Origin: DATFPK01 sp035264885
Lineage (GTDB): Bacteria; Actinomycetota; Thermoleophilia; Solirubrobacterales; 70-9
Reading direction: 5' to 3'
Length of the DNA stretch: 23,037 bases
Assembly: GCA_035264885.1 (NCBI GenBank)
Contig: DATFPK010000108.1
Location: 1-23,037 of the forward strand
Below are positions 13,207 to 19,412 of this stretch, piece by piece (the stretch's first letter is position 1; each line of letters starts with the position of its first letter). The position numbers were made by a program, and so were the translations under genes. The notes beneath the pieces are model-generated. The model worked only from the letters and a program-made list of their open reading frames with translations. It had not been told where the DNA came from and did no database searches.

Positions 13207-15443
13207 GCGACCGGCGCGAGCTCGACCGGGATCCCGTTGAGGACCGCGTTCCCCGACAGCGGGTCGATCAGGTCCTCGCGGGAGAGGCGGTTGCTGTTGG
13301 CGCCGGCGTGCTCGCTGGCGACGCCGAGCTCGATGCCGGGGACGTCGTGCCCCCAGCCGTGGGGAATGCTGACGACGCCCGGCATCACGTCCTCGGTCAC
13401 CTCGACCGTGATCTCGATCCCGCCCGATGAGGAGGTCACCCGGGCCGGCTCCCCGTCGCTCAGCCCGAGTCTGCCCGCGTCGTCGGGGTGGACCTGGGCG
13501 GTGCAGCGTGCCGGGCCCTTGACGAGCTTCTCGACGTTGTGCATCCAGGAGTTGTTCGAGCGCAGGTGCCGGCGCCCGATCAGGACCATGTGCCCGTTGG
13601 ACTCGCGGTCCAGCGCCGCCCGCAGTCGTTCGACGTCGGCCGCGATCGGCTCGGGCGCCAGCTCGACCTTTCCGCTCGGGGTCCGCAGGACGTCCGGGAT
13701 CCGCGGCTCGAGCGGCCCGAGGTCGACACCGTGCGGGCGGTCTTCCAGGCCCCGGAGGGTGAGGCCGCCGGTCGCCTCGCCGAACCGATCGCCGTAGGCC
13801 CCGGCTCGGAGGAGGAGGTCGAGCAGTCGCTCCGGTCCCTGTCGGTCGCCGAGCTCTGCGGCGATCGCCTCCCCGTCGGCGCCCTGGAGGCGTGAACCCG
13901 GCGCGCCGAGCTCCCGCCGCACCGCCTCGGCGGCGACGAAGTCATCGATCGCCTCGACATCGGCGTCGGGTCCCTGGCCGGTCACGATGCCGGTCAGCCG
14001 GAGGATCGTCCGCCACTCGTCGGGAACCCCGGGATCGGGCTCGAGCACCGGCTCCGAGTAATTCGCGACGTTCCTGATCGCCAACTGGTAGAGCGCGACG
14101 TCGTAGTGCGAGCGGCGCAGGGGGGAGGTGCCGGGCAGGATCACGTCGGCGTGGCGGGTGGTCTCGTTGACGTAGACGTCGAGCGAGACCATGAAGTCGA
14201 GCGATTCCAGCGCCGCCTCGAGCCGGCCGGAGTTGGGGGCAGAGACAGCCGGGTTGCCGGCCATCGTCAGCATCGCCCGAATCCCGTCCTCGCCGGCGCT
14301 GTCGATCTCCTCGGCCAGGGCGGCGACCGGCAGCTCCCCGAACGCCTCGGGGAGCTCGCGCACCCGGGTCGCCCAGCGCCCGGGCTGGTAGCCGCGGTCG
14401 CTTCCCGCCGTCCCGCTCGAGTTCGACTGGCCGGCGGCGGCGCGGGTGAACATGGCACCGCCCTCGCGGTCGAGGTTGCCGGTGATCGCGTTGAGGACGT
14501 CGACCAGCCAGCTGGCCAGCGTGCCGAACTCCTGGGTGCAGGTCCCGATCCGGCCGTAGACCGCAGCCCGCGGGGCGGCCCCGAGCTCGCGGGCGAGACG
14601 GCGGATCTCCCCGGCGCCGATCCCGGTGGCGTCCGCCACCGCCTCGGGAGTGAAGTCGCGGGCCAGCGCACCGACATCGTCGAGCCCGTTCAGATGCTCG
14701 GTCAGCCGGCCGGGGTCGGCGAAGCCCTCCGCGAAGAACACGTTCGCCATGGCGAACAGCAGGAGCGCGTCCGTGCCCGGCCGGATGAAGTGGTGTTCGT
14801 CGGCCTCCTGGGCGGTGCGACTGAAACGCGGGTCGACGACCACGACCTTGCCGCCGCGGGCGCGGATCGCCCGCAGGCGACCGCGCATGTCCGGCGCGGT
14901 CATGAGGCTGCCGTTCGAGGCGAGCGGGTTGGCCCCGAGGATCAGCAGGTGGTCGGTGCGGTCGACGTCCGGGATCGGGACGCTCAGAGCCGTCCCGAAC
15001 ATGTGGCCGGCGGAAACCTGCTTGGGCATCTGGTCGACGGTGCTGGCGGTGAAGATGTTCCTCGTGCCGAGCGCCTTCAGCAGGACCCGGCCATAGAGGA
15101 TCGAGGAGAAGTTGTGAGCGGCTGGGTTGCCGACGTAGACGCCGAGGGCGTCGCGGCCGTGCCGCTCGAGCAGCGGCGGAAGGCGGCGGTCGATCTCGGC
15201 GAACGCCTCGTCCCAGGTCGCCGGCTCGAAGCCACCGGCGGCCTTGACCAGTGGCGTCCTCACGCGGTCTGGATCGGCGTCGAGGTCGGCGAGACTGGCC
15301 CCCTTGGGGCAGATGAACCCGTGGCTGAGGACGTCGTCCGCGTCGCCGCGGATCCGGGTGACGGCGCCGTCCTGCACCGTGAACTCGAGCCCGCAGGTGG
15401 CCTCGCAGAGCGGGCACGTCGCGTACTTGAGGGAGGACGGCAC
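13203..15443 (-). CDS. Molybdopterin-dependent oxidoreductase, [4Fe-4S]-containing
   Basis: The ~746-residue protein has the DMSO-reductase/formate-dehydrogenase superfamily layout. An N-terminal [4Fe-4S] site has cysteines 10, 13, 17 (CPLCEATC) and 45 (FICPKG). Catalytic domains follow (LGANPLASNGSLMT, VVVDPRFSRTA, INAITGNLDREGG-like segment LNAITGNLDREGG), and a C-terminal dinucleotide-binding domain contains RSNNSWMHN and VSIPHGWGHD. Where formate dehydrogenases carry Cys or selenocysteine as the molybdenum ligand, this protein reads TASTVDQMPK, suggesting Asp137 as ligand; the substrate is unknown. There is no Tat signal, so it is probably cytoplasmic. GTG at 15443 is listed as start. CTG at 15447-15449 is a serious alternative because AGAGGAG lies 8 nt upstream of it (14 nt from the GTG). 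A TTG at 15476 lacks a Shine-Dalgarno. Confidence 0.88.
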   Translation of the reverse strand: MPSSLKYATCPLCEATCGLEFTVQDGAVTRIRGDADDVLSHGFICPKGASLADLDADPDRVRTPLVKAAGGFEPATWDEAFAEIDRRLPPLLERHGRDALGVYVGNPAAHNFSSILYGRVLLKALGTRNIFTASTVDQMPKQVSAGHMFGTALSVPIPDVDRTDHLLILGANPLASNGSLMTAPDMRGRLRAIRARGGKVVVVDPRFSRTAQEADEHHFIRPGTDALLLFAMANVFFAEGFADPGRLTEHLNGLDDVGALARDFTPEAVADATGIGAGEIRRLARELGAAPRAAVYGRIGTCTQEFGTLASWLVDVLNAITGNLDREGGAMFTRAAAGQSNSSGTAGSDRGYQPGRWATRVRELPEAFGELPVAALAEEIDSAGEDGIRAMLTMAGNPAVSAPNSGRLEAALESLDFMVSLDVYVNETTRHADVILPGTSPLRRSHYDVALYQLAIRNVANYSEPVLEPDPGVPDEWRTILRLTGIVTGQGPDADVEAIDDFVAAEAVRRELGAPGSRLQGADGEAIAAELGDRQGPERLLDLLLRAGAYGDRFGEATGGLTLRGLEDRPHGVDLGPLEPRIPDVLRTPSGKVELAPEPIAADVERLRAALDRESNGHMVLIGRRHLRSNNSWMHNVEKLVKGPARCTAQVHPDDAGRLGLSDGEPARVTSSSGGIEITVEVTEDVMPGVVSIPHGWGHDVPGIELGVASEHAGANSNRLSREDLIDPLSGNAVLNGIPVELAPVA

Positions 15444-15457
15444 TCGCAGCCATTCTG

Positions 15458-15464
15458 CTCCTCT
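15458..15464 (-). promoter_or_regulatory. Shine-Dalgarno that decides the oxidoreductase start
   Basis: AGAGGAG on the minus strand is 8 nt from an in-frame CTG (15447-15449) and 14 nt from an in-frame GTG (15441-15443). Spacing favours the CTG; codon preference favours the GTG. Confidence 0.5.
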
Positions 15465-15504
15465 GGCCCCCGACAAGCAAGCGGGGCCCCCGACAAAGCA
15501 AGCG
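15465..15504. repeat. Imperfect tandem repeat, 19/20-bp units
   Basis: GGCCCCCGACAAGCAAGCG (15465-15483) is repeated at 15485-15504 with one inserted A. The second copy runs into the terminator hairpin stem and includes its T-rich flank. The first copy lies just upstream of the oxidoreductase Shine-Dalgarno. Confidence 0.75.
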
Positions 15505-15526
15505 CGGCGGCCGAAGCCGCCGCGCT
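15501..15526 (-). terminator. Rho-independent terminator with UUCG tetraloop
   Basis: An 11-bp perfect stem (AGCGCGGCGGC pairing with GCCGCCGCGCT) closes on a 4-nt loop that reads TTCG on the minus strand, followed there by TTGCTTTG. It lies 26 nt past the stop of the minus-strand membrane protein gene, so it most likely ends that transcript before the oxidoreductase gene. Confidence 0.75.
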
Positions 15527-15551
15527 CACCGAGTGACCGGCGCGTCTGGCG

Positions 15552-16259
15552 TCAGTGCGCCGGGCGCTCCTCGTATGGCTCCCGAGCCACTTCGTGGCCG
15601 TAGCGATCGATCTTGCGGTGGTAGCGCTCGCCCGCCTTGCCGCCGAGCACCGCCGCGATCAGGCTGCCGAGCAGGATGGCGGCCAGGGTGATGGCGCCGC
15701 CCGCCGTCAGCGAGCCCTCGTCGATCGGGATGCGCGGCAGGTCGAGCCCACCGAACAGGTTGTATTCCGAGCCCGCGATCGCGCCCAGCGCCGCCAGCAG
15801 CAGGGTGATGATCACGAGCCAGGCCCAGACGGCGAACCCCTGCCGGGCGCCGTCGAACCGCGACATCCGGCCGGCGACATAGCCGCCCGTGTAGTACGCG
15901 ATCAGGAAGATCGCGATCAGCAGCGCGCCGCCGATGATCCCGATCGTCTGGGCGTTCTGGTTCGCCTCGTTGTCGCTGACCTCGGTCAGGCCGATCGCGG
16001 CGCCGGCGGCGCTGAGCAGCGCCGTCAGCAGCACACCTAGTCCCACTGCGACCAGCCAGCCGAGGAAAGCGGAACCCCAGTTGATCCCCCCGAACTCGTC
16101 GCGCTGGCGCTCGCGGATCTCGCCGCGATCGGTCGCCGGTGCGGTGGCCCCGGTCGATCCATCCGTCGTGCCCCGTGGGCGGTCGACGGTATCGGTCGTC
16201 GACCGCCGGGCAACGGTCTCCTGTTCGTCGCTTCGCTCAGCGACGCCGTCCCTGGTCAT
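15552..16259 (-). CDS. Four-helix membrane protein with disordered N-terminus
   Basis: The 235-residue protein starts with ~55 polar residues rich in Thr, Arg, Asp and Gly (no signal peptide). Four membrane helices follow: ~62-88 (GINWGSAFLGWLVAVGLGVL), 105-128 (IGIIGGALLIAIFLIAYYTG), 138-160 (GFAVWAWLVIITLLLAALG) and 185-207. A charged tail ends in YEERPAH. The repeated Gly/Ala pattern in the helices and the W-G-S-A-F segment resemble small uncharacterised actinobacterial membrane proteins, possibly YrzE-like. Function is unknown. ATG at 16259 has a strong GGGAGGAG 4-5 nt upstream. It is divergent from clpP across 144 bp and ends at the UUCG terminator, so it is probably transcribed alone. 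Confidence 0.78.
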   Translation of the reverse strand: MTRDGVAERSDEQETVARRSTTDTVDRPRGTTDGSTGATAPATDRGEIRERQRDEFGGINWGSAFLGWLVAVGLGVLLTALLSAAGAAIGLTEVSDNEANQNAQTIGIIGGALLIAIFLIAYYTGGYVAGRMSRFDGARQGFAVWAWLVIITLLLAALGAIAGSEYNLFGGLDLPRIPIDEGSLTAGGAITLAAILLGSLIAAVLGGKAGERYHRKIDRYGHEVAREPYEERPAH

Positions 16260-16389
16260 GGCTCTCCTCCCTCGTCGAGTGCCTCCTACAGATGCCCCGC
16301 TCGCGCTCTGGAAAACATCGGATGAACGCCTGAAAACCGGCTTCTCGCGGGCATTTTCCCGGCGCCGAGGGCCGCCGGAGTCCGATCCT

Positions 16390-16395
16390 TATACT
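16390..16395 (+). promoter_or_regulatory. -10 box for clpP, near-leaderless geometry
   Basis: TATACT ends 8 nt before the clpP ATG, so the leader would be only 1-2 nt. No TTGACA-like box is evident about 17 nt upstream, and no Shine-Dalgarno fits the GCGCCGCC gap. Confidence 0.55.
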
Positions 16396-16403
16396 GCGCC
16401 GCC

Positions 16404-16988
16404 ATGAGTCCCCTGGTCCCGATGGTCGTCGAGCAGACCTCGCGCGGCGAGCGCGCCTTCGACATCTACTCGCGCCTGCTGAACGAGCGCATCGTCTTCC
16501 TGGGCACGCCGGTCACCGACGACATCGCCAACCTGATCGTCGCCCAGCTCCTCCATCTCGAGTCCGAGGACCCGGACAAGGACATCAGCGTCTACATCAA
16601 CTCGCCCGGCGGCTCGGTCTACGCCGGCCTGGCGATCTACGACACGATGCAGTTCATCAAGCCCGACGTGCAGACCATCTGCGTCGGCGTGGCGATGAGC
16701 ATGGGCGCGCTGCTCCTGTCGGGCGGCGCCGCGAACAAGCGGATGGCGCTGCCGAACTCGAAGATCCTGATCCACCAGGTCTCCGGCGGCTTCCAGGGCC
16801 AGGCCACCGACATCGAGATCCACGCCAAGGAGATCATCGACGTCCGCCGGCGCCTCGACGAGATCATCGCCAAGCACACCGGCCAGCCGCTCGAGAAGGT
16901 GGCCAAGGACACCGAGCGGGACTACTTCATGAGCGCGGAAGAGGCGAAGGAGTACTCGATCGTCGACCGCGTCATCGAGCACCACTAG
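16404..16988 (+). CDS. clpP: ATP-dependent Clp protease proteolytic subunit ClpP
   Basis: The 194-residue serine peptidase has the complete catalytic triad. Ser99 is in GVAMSMGALLL, His124 in LIHQVSGG, and Asp173 in TERDYFMSAEEA. The N-terminal segment MVVEQTSRGERAFDIYSRLL contains the axial-loop and hydrophobic-pocket region, and INSPGGSVYAG lies in the handle-adjacent core. It forms the tetradecameric chamber that degrades substrates unfolded by ClpX, whose gene is 1 kb downstream. The usual AASMGA around the serine is AMSMGA here, a conservative change. The start has no Shine-Dalgarno but has a -10 box 8 nt upstream. The secreted beta-helix gene starts 14 nt after the stop. Confidence 0.97.
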   Translation: MSPLVPMVVEQTSRGERAFDIYSRLLNERIVFLGTPVTDDIANLIVAQLLHLESEDPDKDISVYINSPGGSVYAGLAIYDTMQFIKPDVQTICVGVAMSMGALLLSGGAANKRMALPNSKILIHQVSGGFQGQATDIEIHAKEIIDVRRRLDEIIAKHTGQPLEKVAKDTERDYFMSAEEAKEYSIVDRVIEHH

Positions 16989-17002
16989 GACTCGAAGTCG
17001 GC

Positions 17003-17860
17003 GTGCGCCGCGCTGTCCCGATCGCCGTCCTCGCCGTCCTGCTGTCGCTGCCGGCCGCGGCCGCCGCGGCGACCAGGGACGTGCGCCCCGGCGGCCTCCA
17101 TCGCGCGATCGAGCGCGCCGCGCCGGGCGACACGCTGATTCTCCACTCAGGCCGCTACCGCGGCCCCGTGGTGATCCCGGAGCGGCTGAAGCTGTTCGGC
17201 GCGCGGGGCGAGGCGCGGCCGCTGATCGACGGGCGCTGCCGGGCGCGGGCGACGATCACGGTCGCGGCGAACGACGTCCGCCTCCGCCGCCTCGAAGTGG
17301 TCGGCGCCGACGAGTCCGGCGGCTCGTTGCCGAGCGAGGTTGACTTCAGCGACCTCGAGTCGGGCGGGATCACCGACTCGATCGTGCGCGACACCTGCGA
17401 TGCCGAATACGGGATCAACGTCTTCCGCAGCCGCCGGATCGACGTGCTGCGGAACACCGCCGTCGGGTTCAGCGACGCCGGGATCTACGTCGGCGGGATC
17501 ACCGATACCGGCCGGGGGGCGATCGTGGTCCGCGGCAACGAGAGCCTGCGCAACAACCGCGGGTTCATCCTCGAGGACTCGAACGGTGGCAGGGTCCGGG
17601 TCGTCGCAAACGGGTTCGAGGGAAACCGGAGTCGCGGGGAGGGCGTCCCCACCGGGGTCTTCATCCGGAACAGCGACGGTGCCCTCTTCAAGCGCAACGA
17701 CGTTGCCGGCAACGGGCGCTTCGGCGTCGACCTCGACGGCAACTCCGACCGCAACCGGTTCTTCGGGAACAGGATCTTCCGAAATCCGGTGAACGTCAGG
17801 AACCGCGGCGCCGGCAACTGCGGGGGCGGCAACCGCCCGGACGCGTTCCCCGCCTGCTGA
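17003..17860 (+). CDS. Secreted right-handed parallel beta-helix protein (PbH1/NosD-like repeats)
   Basis: The 285-residue protein has a clear signal peptide (MRRAVPIAVLAVLLSLPA then AAAAA, with cleavage near ATRD). The body is built of beta-helix coils with recurring polar turns: GDTLILHSGRYRGPVVI, then IVRDTCDAEYGINVF, SDAGIYVGGITDTGRG, VVRGNESLRNNRGF, FKRNDVAGNGRFGVDLDGNS, and NRFFGNRIFRNPVNV. Such folds occur in polysaccharide-binding or degrading enzymes and in structural surface proteins. No catalytic motif is recognisable, so activity is unknown. Four cysteines, two of them at the C-terminus (GNCGGG, FPAC), may form disulphides. GTG at 17003 starts directly with the signal peptide. The gene lies between clpP and clpX, 14 nt after clpP, and may be co-transcribed with clpP. 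Confidence 0.82.
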   Translation: MRRAVPIAVLAVLLSLPAAAAAATRDVRPGGLHRAIERAAPGDTLILHSGRYRGPVVIPERLKLFGARGEARPLIDGRCRARATITVAANDVRLRRLEVVGADESGGSLPSEVDFSDLESGGITDSIVRDTCDAEYGINVFRSRRIDVLRNTAVGFSDAGIYVGGITDTGRGAIVVRGNESLRNNRGFILEDSNGGRVRVVANGFEGNRSRGEGVPTGVFIRNSDGALFKRNDVAGNGRFGVDLDGNSDRNRFFGNRIFRNPVNVRNRGAGNCGGGNRPDAFPAC

Positions 17861-17948
17861 GCCCAGCAAGTTCTCTGCCGGGAGCAGGGGGCGGCGAGGC
17901 GGCGCAGTAACTGCCCCCCGAACCGACAAGCCGGTGGAGCGCCCCGAT

Positions 17949-17954
17949 TAAGCT
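17949..17954 (+). promoter_or_regulatory. Putative -10 box for clpX
   Basis: TAAGCT fits TANNNT and lies 41 nt before the proposed CTG start. This gives a leader of roughly 35 nt that includes the Shine-Dalgarno at 17982-17988. A -35 box is not clear. Confidence 0.4.
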
Positions 17955-17981
17955 TGGGCGGCCGGCAGCCGACATTGCCCG

Positions 17982-17988
17982 AGGAGGG
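17982..17988 (+). promoter_or_regulatory. Shine-Dalgarno that decides the clpX start
   Basis: AGGAGGG is 7 nt upstream of CTG at 17996, ideal spacing. No ATG, GTG or TTG in frame is closer; TTG codons at 17954 and 17975 would have no Shine-Dalgarno. Confidence 0.7.
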
Positions 17989-17995
17989 ATTTCCG

Positions 17996-19276
17996 CTGGC
18001 ACGCCCCACAGATTCCAACGAGCAGCTCCTCTGCAGCTTCTGCGGGAAGTCGCAGCGCCAGGTCAAGAAGCTGATCGCCGGCCCCGGCGTCTACATCTGC
18101 GACGAATGCATCGATCTCTGCAACGAGATCATCGACGAGGAGCTCACCGCCCCGCCGGCGTTCGAGCTCGAGAACCTTCCCAAGCCGCGGGAGATCTACG
18201 AGGTCCTGAACGAGTACGTGGTCGGGCAGGAGGAGGCGAAGCGGACCCTCTCGGTCGCCGTCTACAACCACTACAAGCGGGTCCAGATCTCGCAGGCCGA
18301 AGAGGCCGACATCGAGCTGCAGAAGTCGAACATCATGCTGCTCGGCCCGACCGGCTGCGGCAAGACCCTGCTCGCGCAGACGCTGGCACGGATCCTCAAT
18401 GTCCCGTTCGCGATCGCCGACGCGACGGCGCTGACCGAGGCCGGCTACGTGGGCGAGGACGTCGAGAACATCCTCCTCAAGCTGATCCAGGCGGCCGACT
18501 TCGACGTCAAGAAGGCGGAGACGGGGATCATCTACATCGACGAGATCGACAAGATCGCCCGCAAGGCCGACAACCCGTCGATCACCCGCGACGTGTCCGG
18601 CGAAGGCGTCCAGCAGGCGCTCCTCAAGATCCTCGAGGGGACCACCGCCTCGGTCCCGCCCCAGGGGGGCCGCAAGCACCCCCACCAGGAGTTCCTGACG
18701 ATCGACACGACGAACATCCTGTTCATCTGCGGCGGGTCGTTCGCCGAGCTCGACAAGGTGGTCGAGCGCCGCCTCGGCAACAAGGGCGTCGGCTTCGGGG
18801 CGGCGATGGAATCGACCGTGGATCGCGACATCGGCGAGCTGTTCGAGGAGGTCCTGCCGGAGGACCTCATGGAGTACGGGCTGATCCCGGAGTTCATCGG
18901 CCGCCTGCCGGTGGTCGCCGCGATCCACCAGCTCTCCCGCGACGATCTGATCACGATCCTGACCGAGCCGCGCAACGCCCTCACTCGCCAGTTCATGCGC
19001 TTCTTCGAGTTCGACGACATCGAGCTCGTATTCGCCGACGACTCGCTCGGCGCGATCGCCGACAAGGCGCTCGAGCGCGAGACCGGCGCCCGCGGCCTGA
19101 GGTCGATCCTCGAGGAGACTCTCCTCGACGTCCAGTTCGAGCTCCCCTCGCGCCGCGACGTGACCAAGTGCGTGGTGACCAAGGAGACGATCGAGGGCGG
19201 CCGCCGCCCGACCCTCGTCACCGAGGCCGCGCCGGACGACGCCGACGAGCCCGAGCTGCGCGAAGAATCAGCCTAG
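17996..19276 (+). CDS. clpX: ATP-dependent Clp protease ATP-binding subunit ClpX, probable CTG start
   Basis: The 426-residue AAA+ unfoldase is complete. The N-terminal zinc-binding domain has cysteines 13, 16, 35 and 38 (CSFCGK, CDEC). Walker A is GPTGCGKT (117-124), the pore loop is GYVG (150-153), and Walker B is IIYIDE (178-183). GGRKHPHQEF is the RKH loop, and RFIGRLP-type sensor sequence EFIGRLPV and GARGLRSI follow. It unfolds tagged proteins and feeds them to ClpP. The family normally begins MARxGD... just before the zinc finger. Here that point is LARPTDSNEQLL, with CTG as the codon, preceded by AGGAGGG at 7 nt. A TTG at 17954 would add 14 residues not typical of the family and has no Shine-Dalgarno. 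Confidence 0.96.
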   Translation: MARPTDSNEQLLCSFCGKSQRQVKKLIAGPGVYICDECIDLCNEIIDEELTAPPAFELENLPKPREIYEVLNEYVVGQEEAKRTLSVAVYNHYKRVQISQAEEADIELQKSNIMLLGPTGCGKTLLAQTLARILNVPFAIADATALTEAGYVGEDVENILLKLIQAADFDVKKAETGIIYIDEIDKIARKADNPSITRDVSGEGVQQALLKILEGTTASVPPQGGRKHPHQEFLTIDTTNILFICGGSFAELDKVVERRLGNKGVGFGAAMESTVDRDIGELFEEVLPEDLMEYGLIPEFIGRLPVVAAIHQLSRDDLITILTEPRNALTRQFMRFFEFDDIELVFADDSLGAIADKALERETGARGLRSILEETLLDVQFELPSRRDVTKCVVTKETIEGGRRPTLVTEAAPDDADEPELREESA

Positions 19277-19293
19277 CCACACGGGTCAGGCGG

Positions 19294-19344
19294 CTCGGGG
19301 ACTGCCCCTCGGGCCTGCCACCCTTCCAACGCCCCTCGGGGCAG
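19294..19344. other. Repeat- and hairpin-rich clpX-valS spacer
   Basis: The 136-bp gap between clpX and valS contains GCCCCTCGGG twice (19304-19313 and 19331-19340). CTGCCCC (19302-19308) can pair with GGGGCAG (19338-19344), and GGGG-ACTG-CCCC is a small local hairpin. There is no T tract. I looked for a T-box leader (specifier loop, conserved TGG-rich T-box sequence) ahead of valS and do not see one. Confidence 0.4.
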
Positions 19345-19397
19345 CCCCCGATCCGCCCAGAGCTCCGCAGCGGCGGCCGAGAGCGAGACACGGCGCC

Positions 19398-19403
19398 TAA
19401 ACT
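19398..19403 (+). promoter_or_regulatory. -10 box for valS, near-leaderless geometry
   Basis: TAAACT ends 9 nt before the valS GTG, predicting a leader of about 2-3 nt. No Shine-Dalgarno fits the gap CGCGCCCTC. Confidence 0.5.
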
Positions 19404-19412
19404 CGCGCCCTC

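Noticed and set aside
13942..15536. Large alternative open frames across the oxidoreductase gene on both strands
   Set aside because: The frame with the cysteine cluster and molybdopterin motifs is clearly the real one; the others are Arg/Ala/Gly-rich shadows.
19277..19412. T-box riboswitch ahead of valS
   Set aside because: No specifier stem, no conserved T-box sequence and no terminator/antiterminator pair are visible, and the -10 box lies only 9 nt from the start codon, which leaves no room for a leader.
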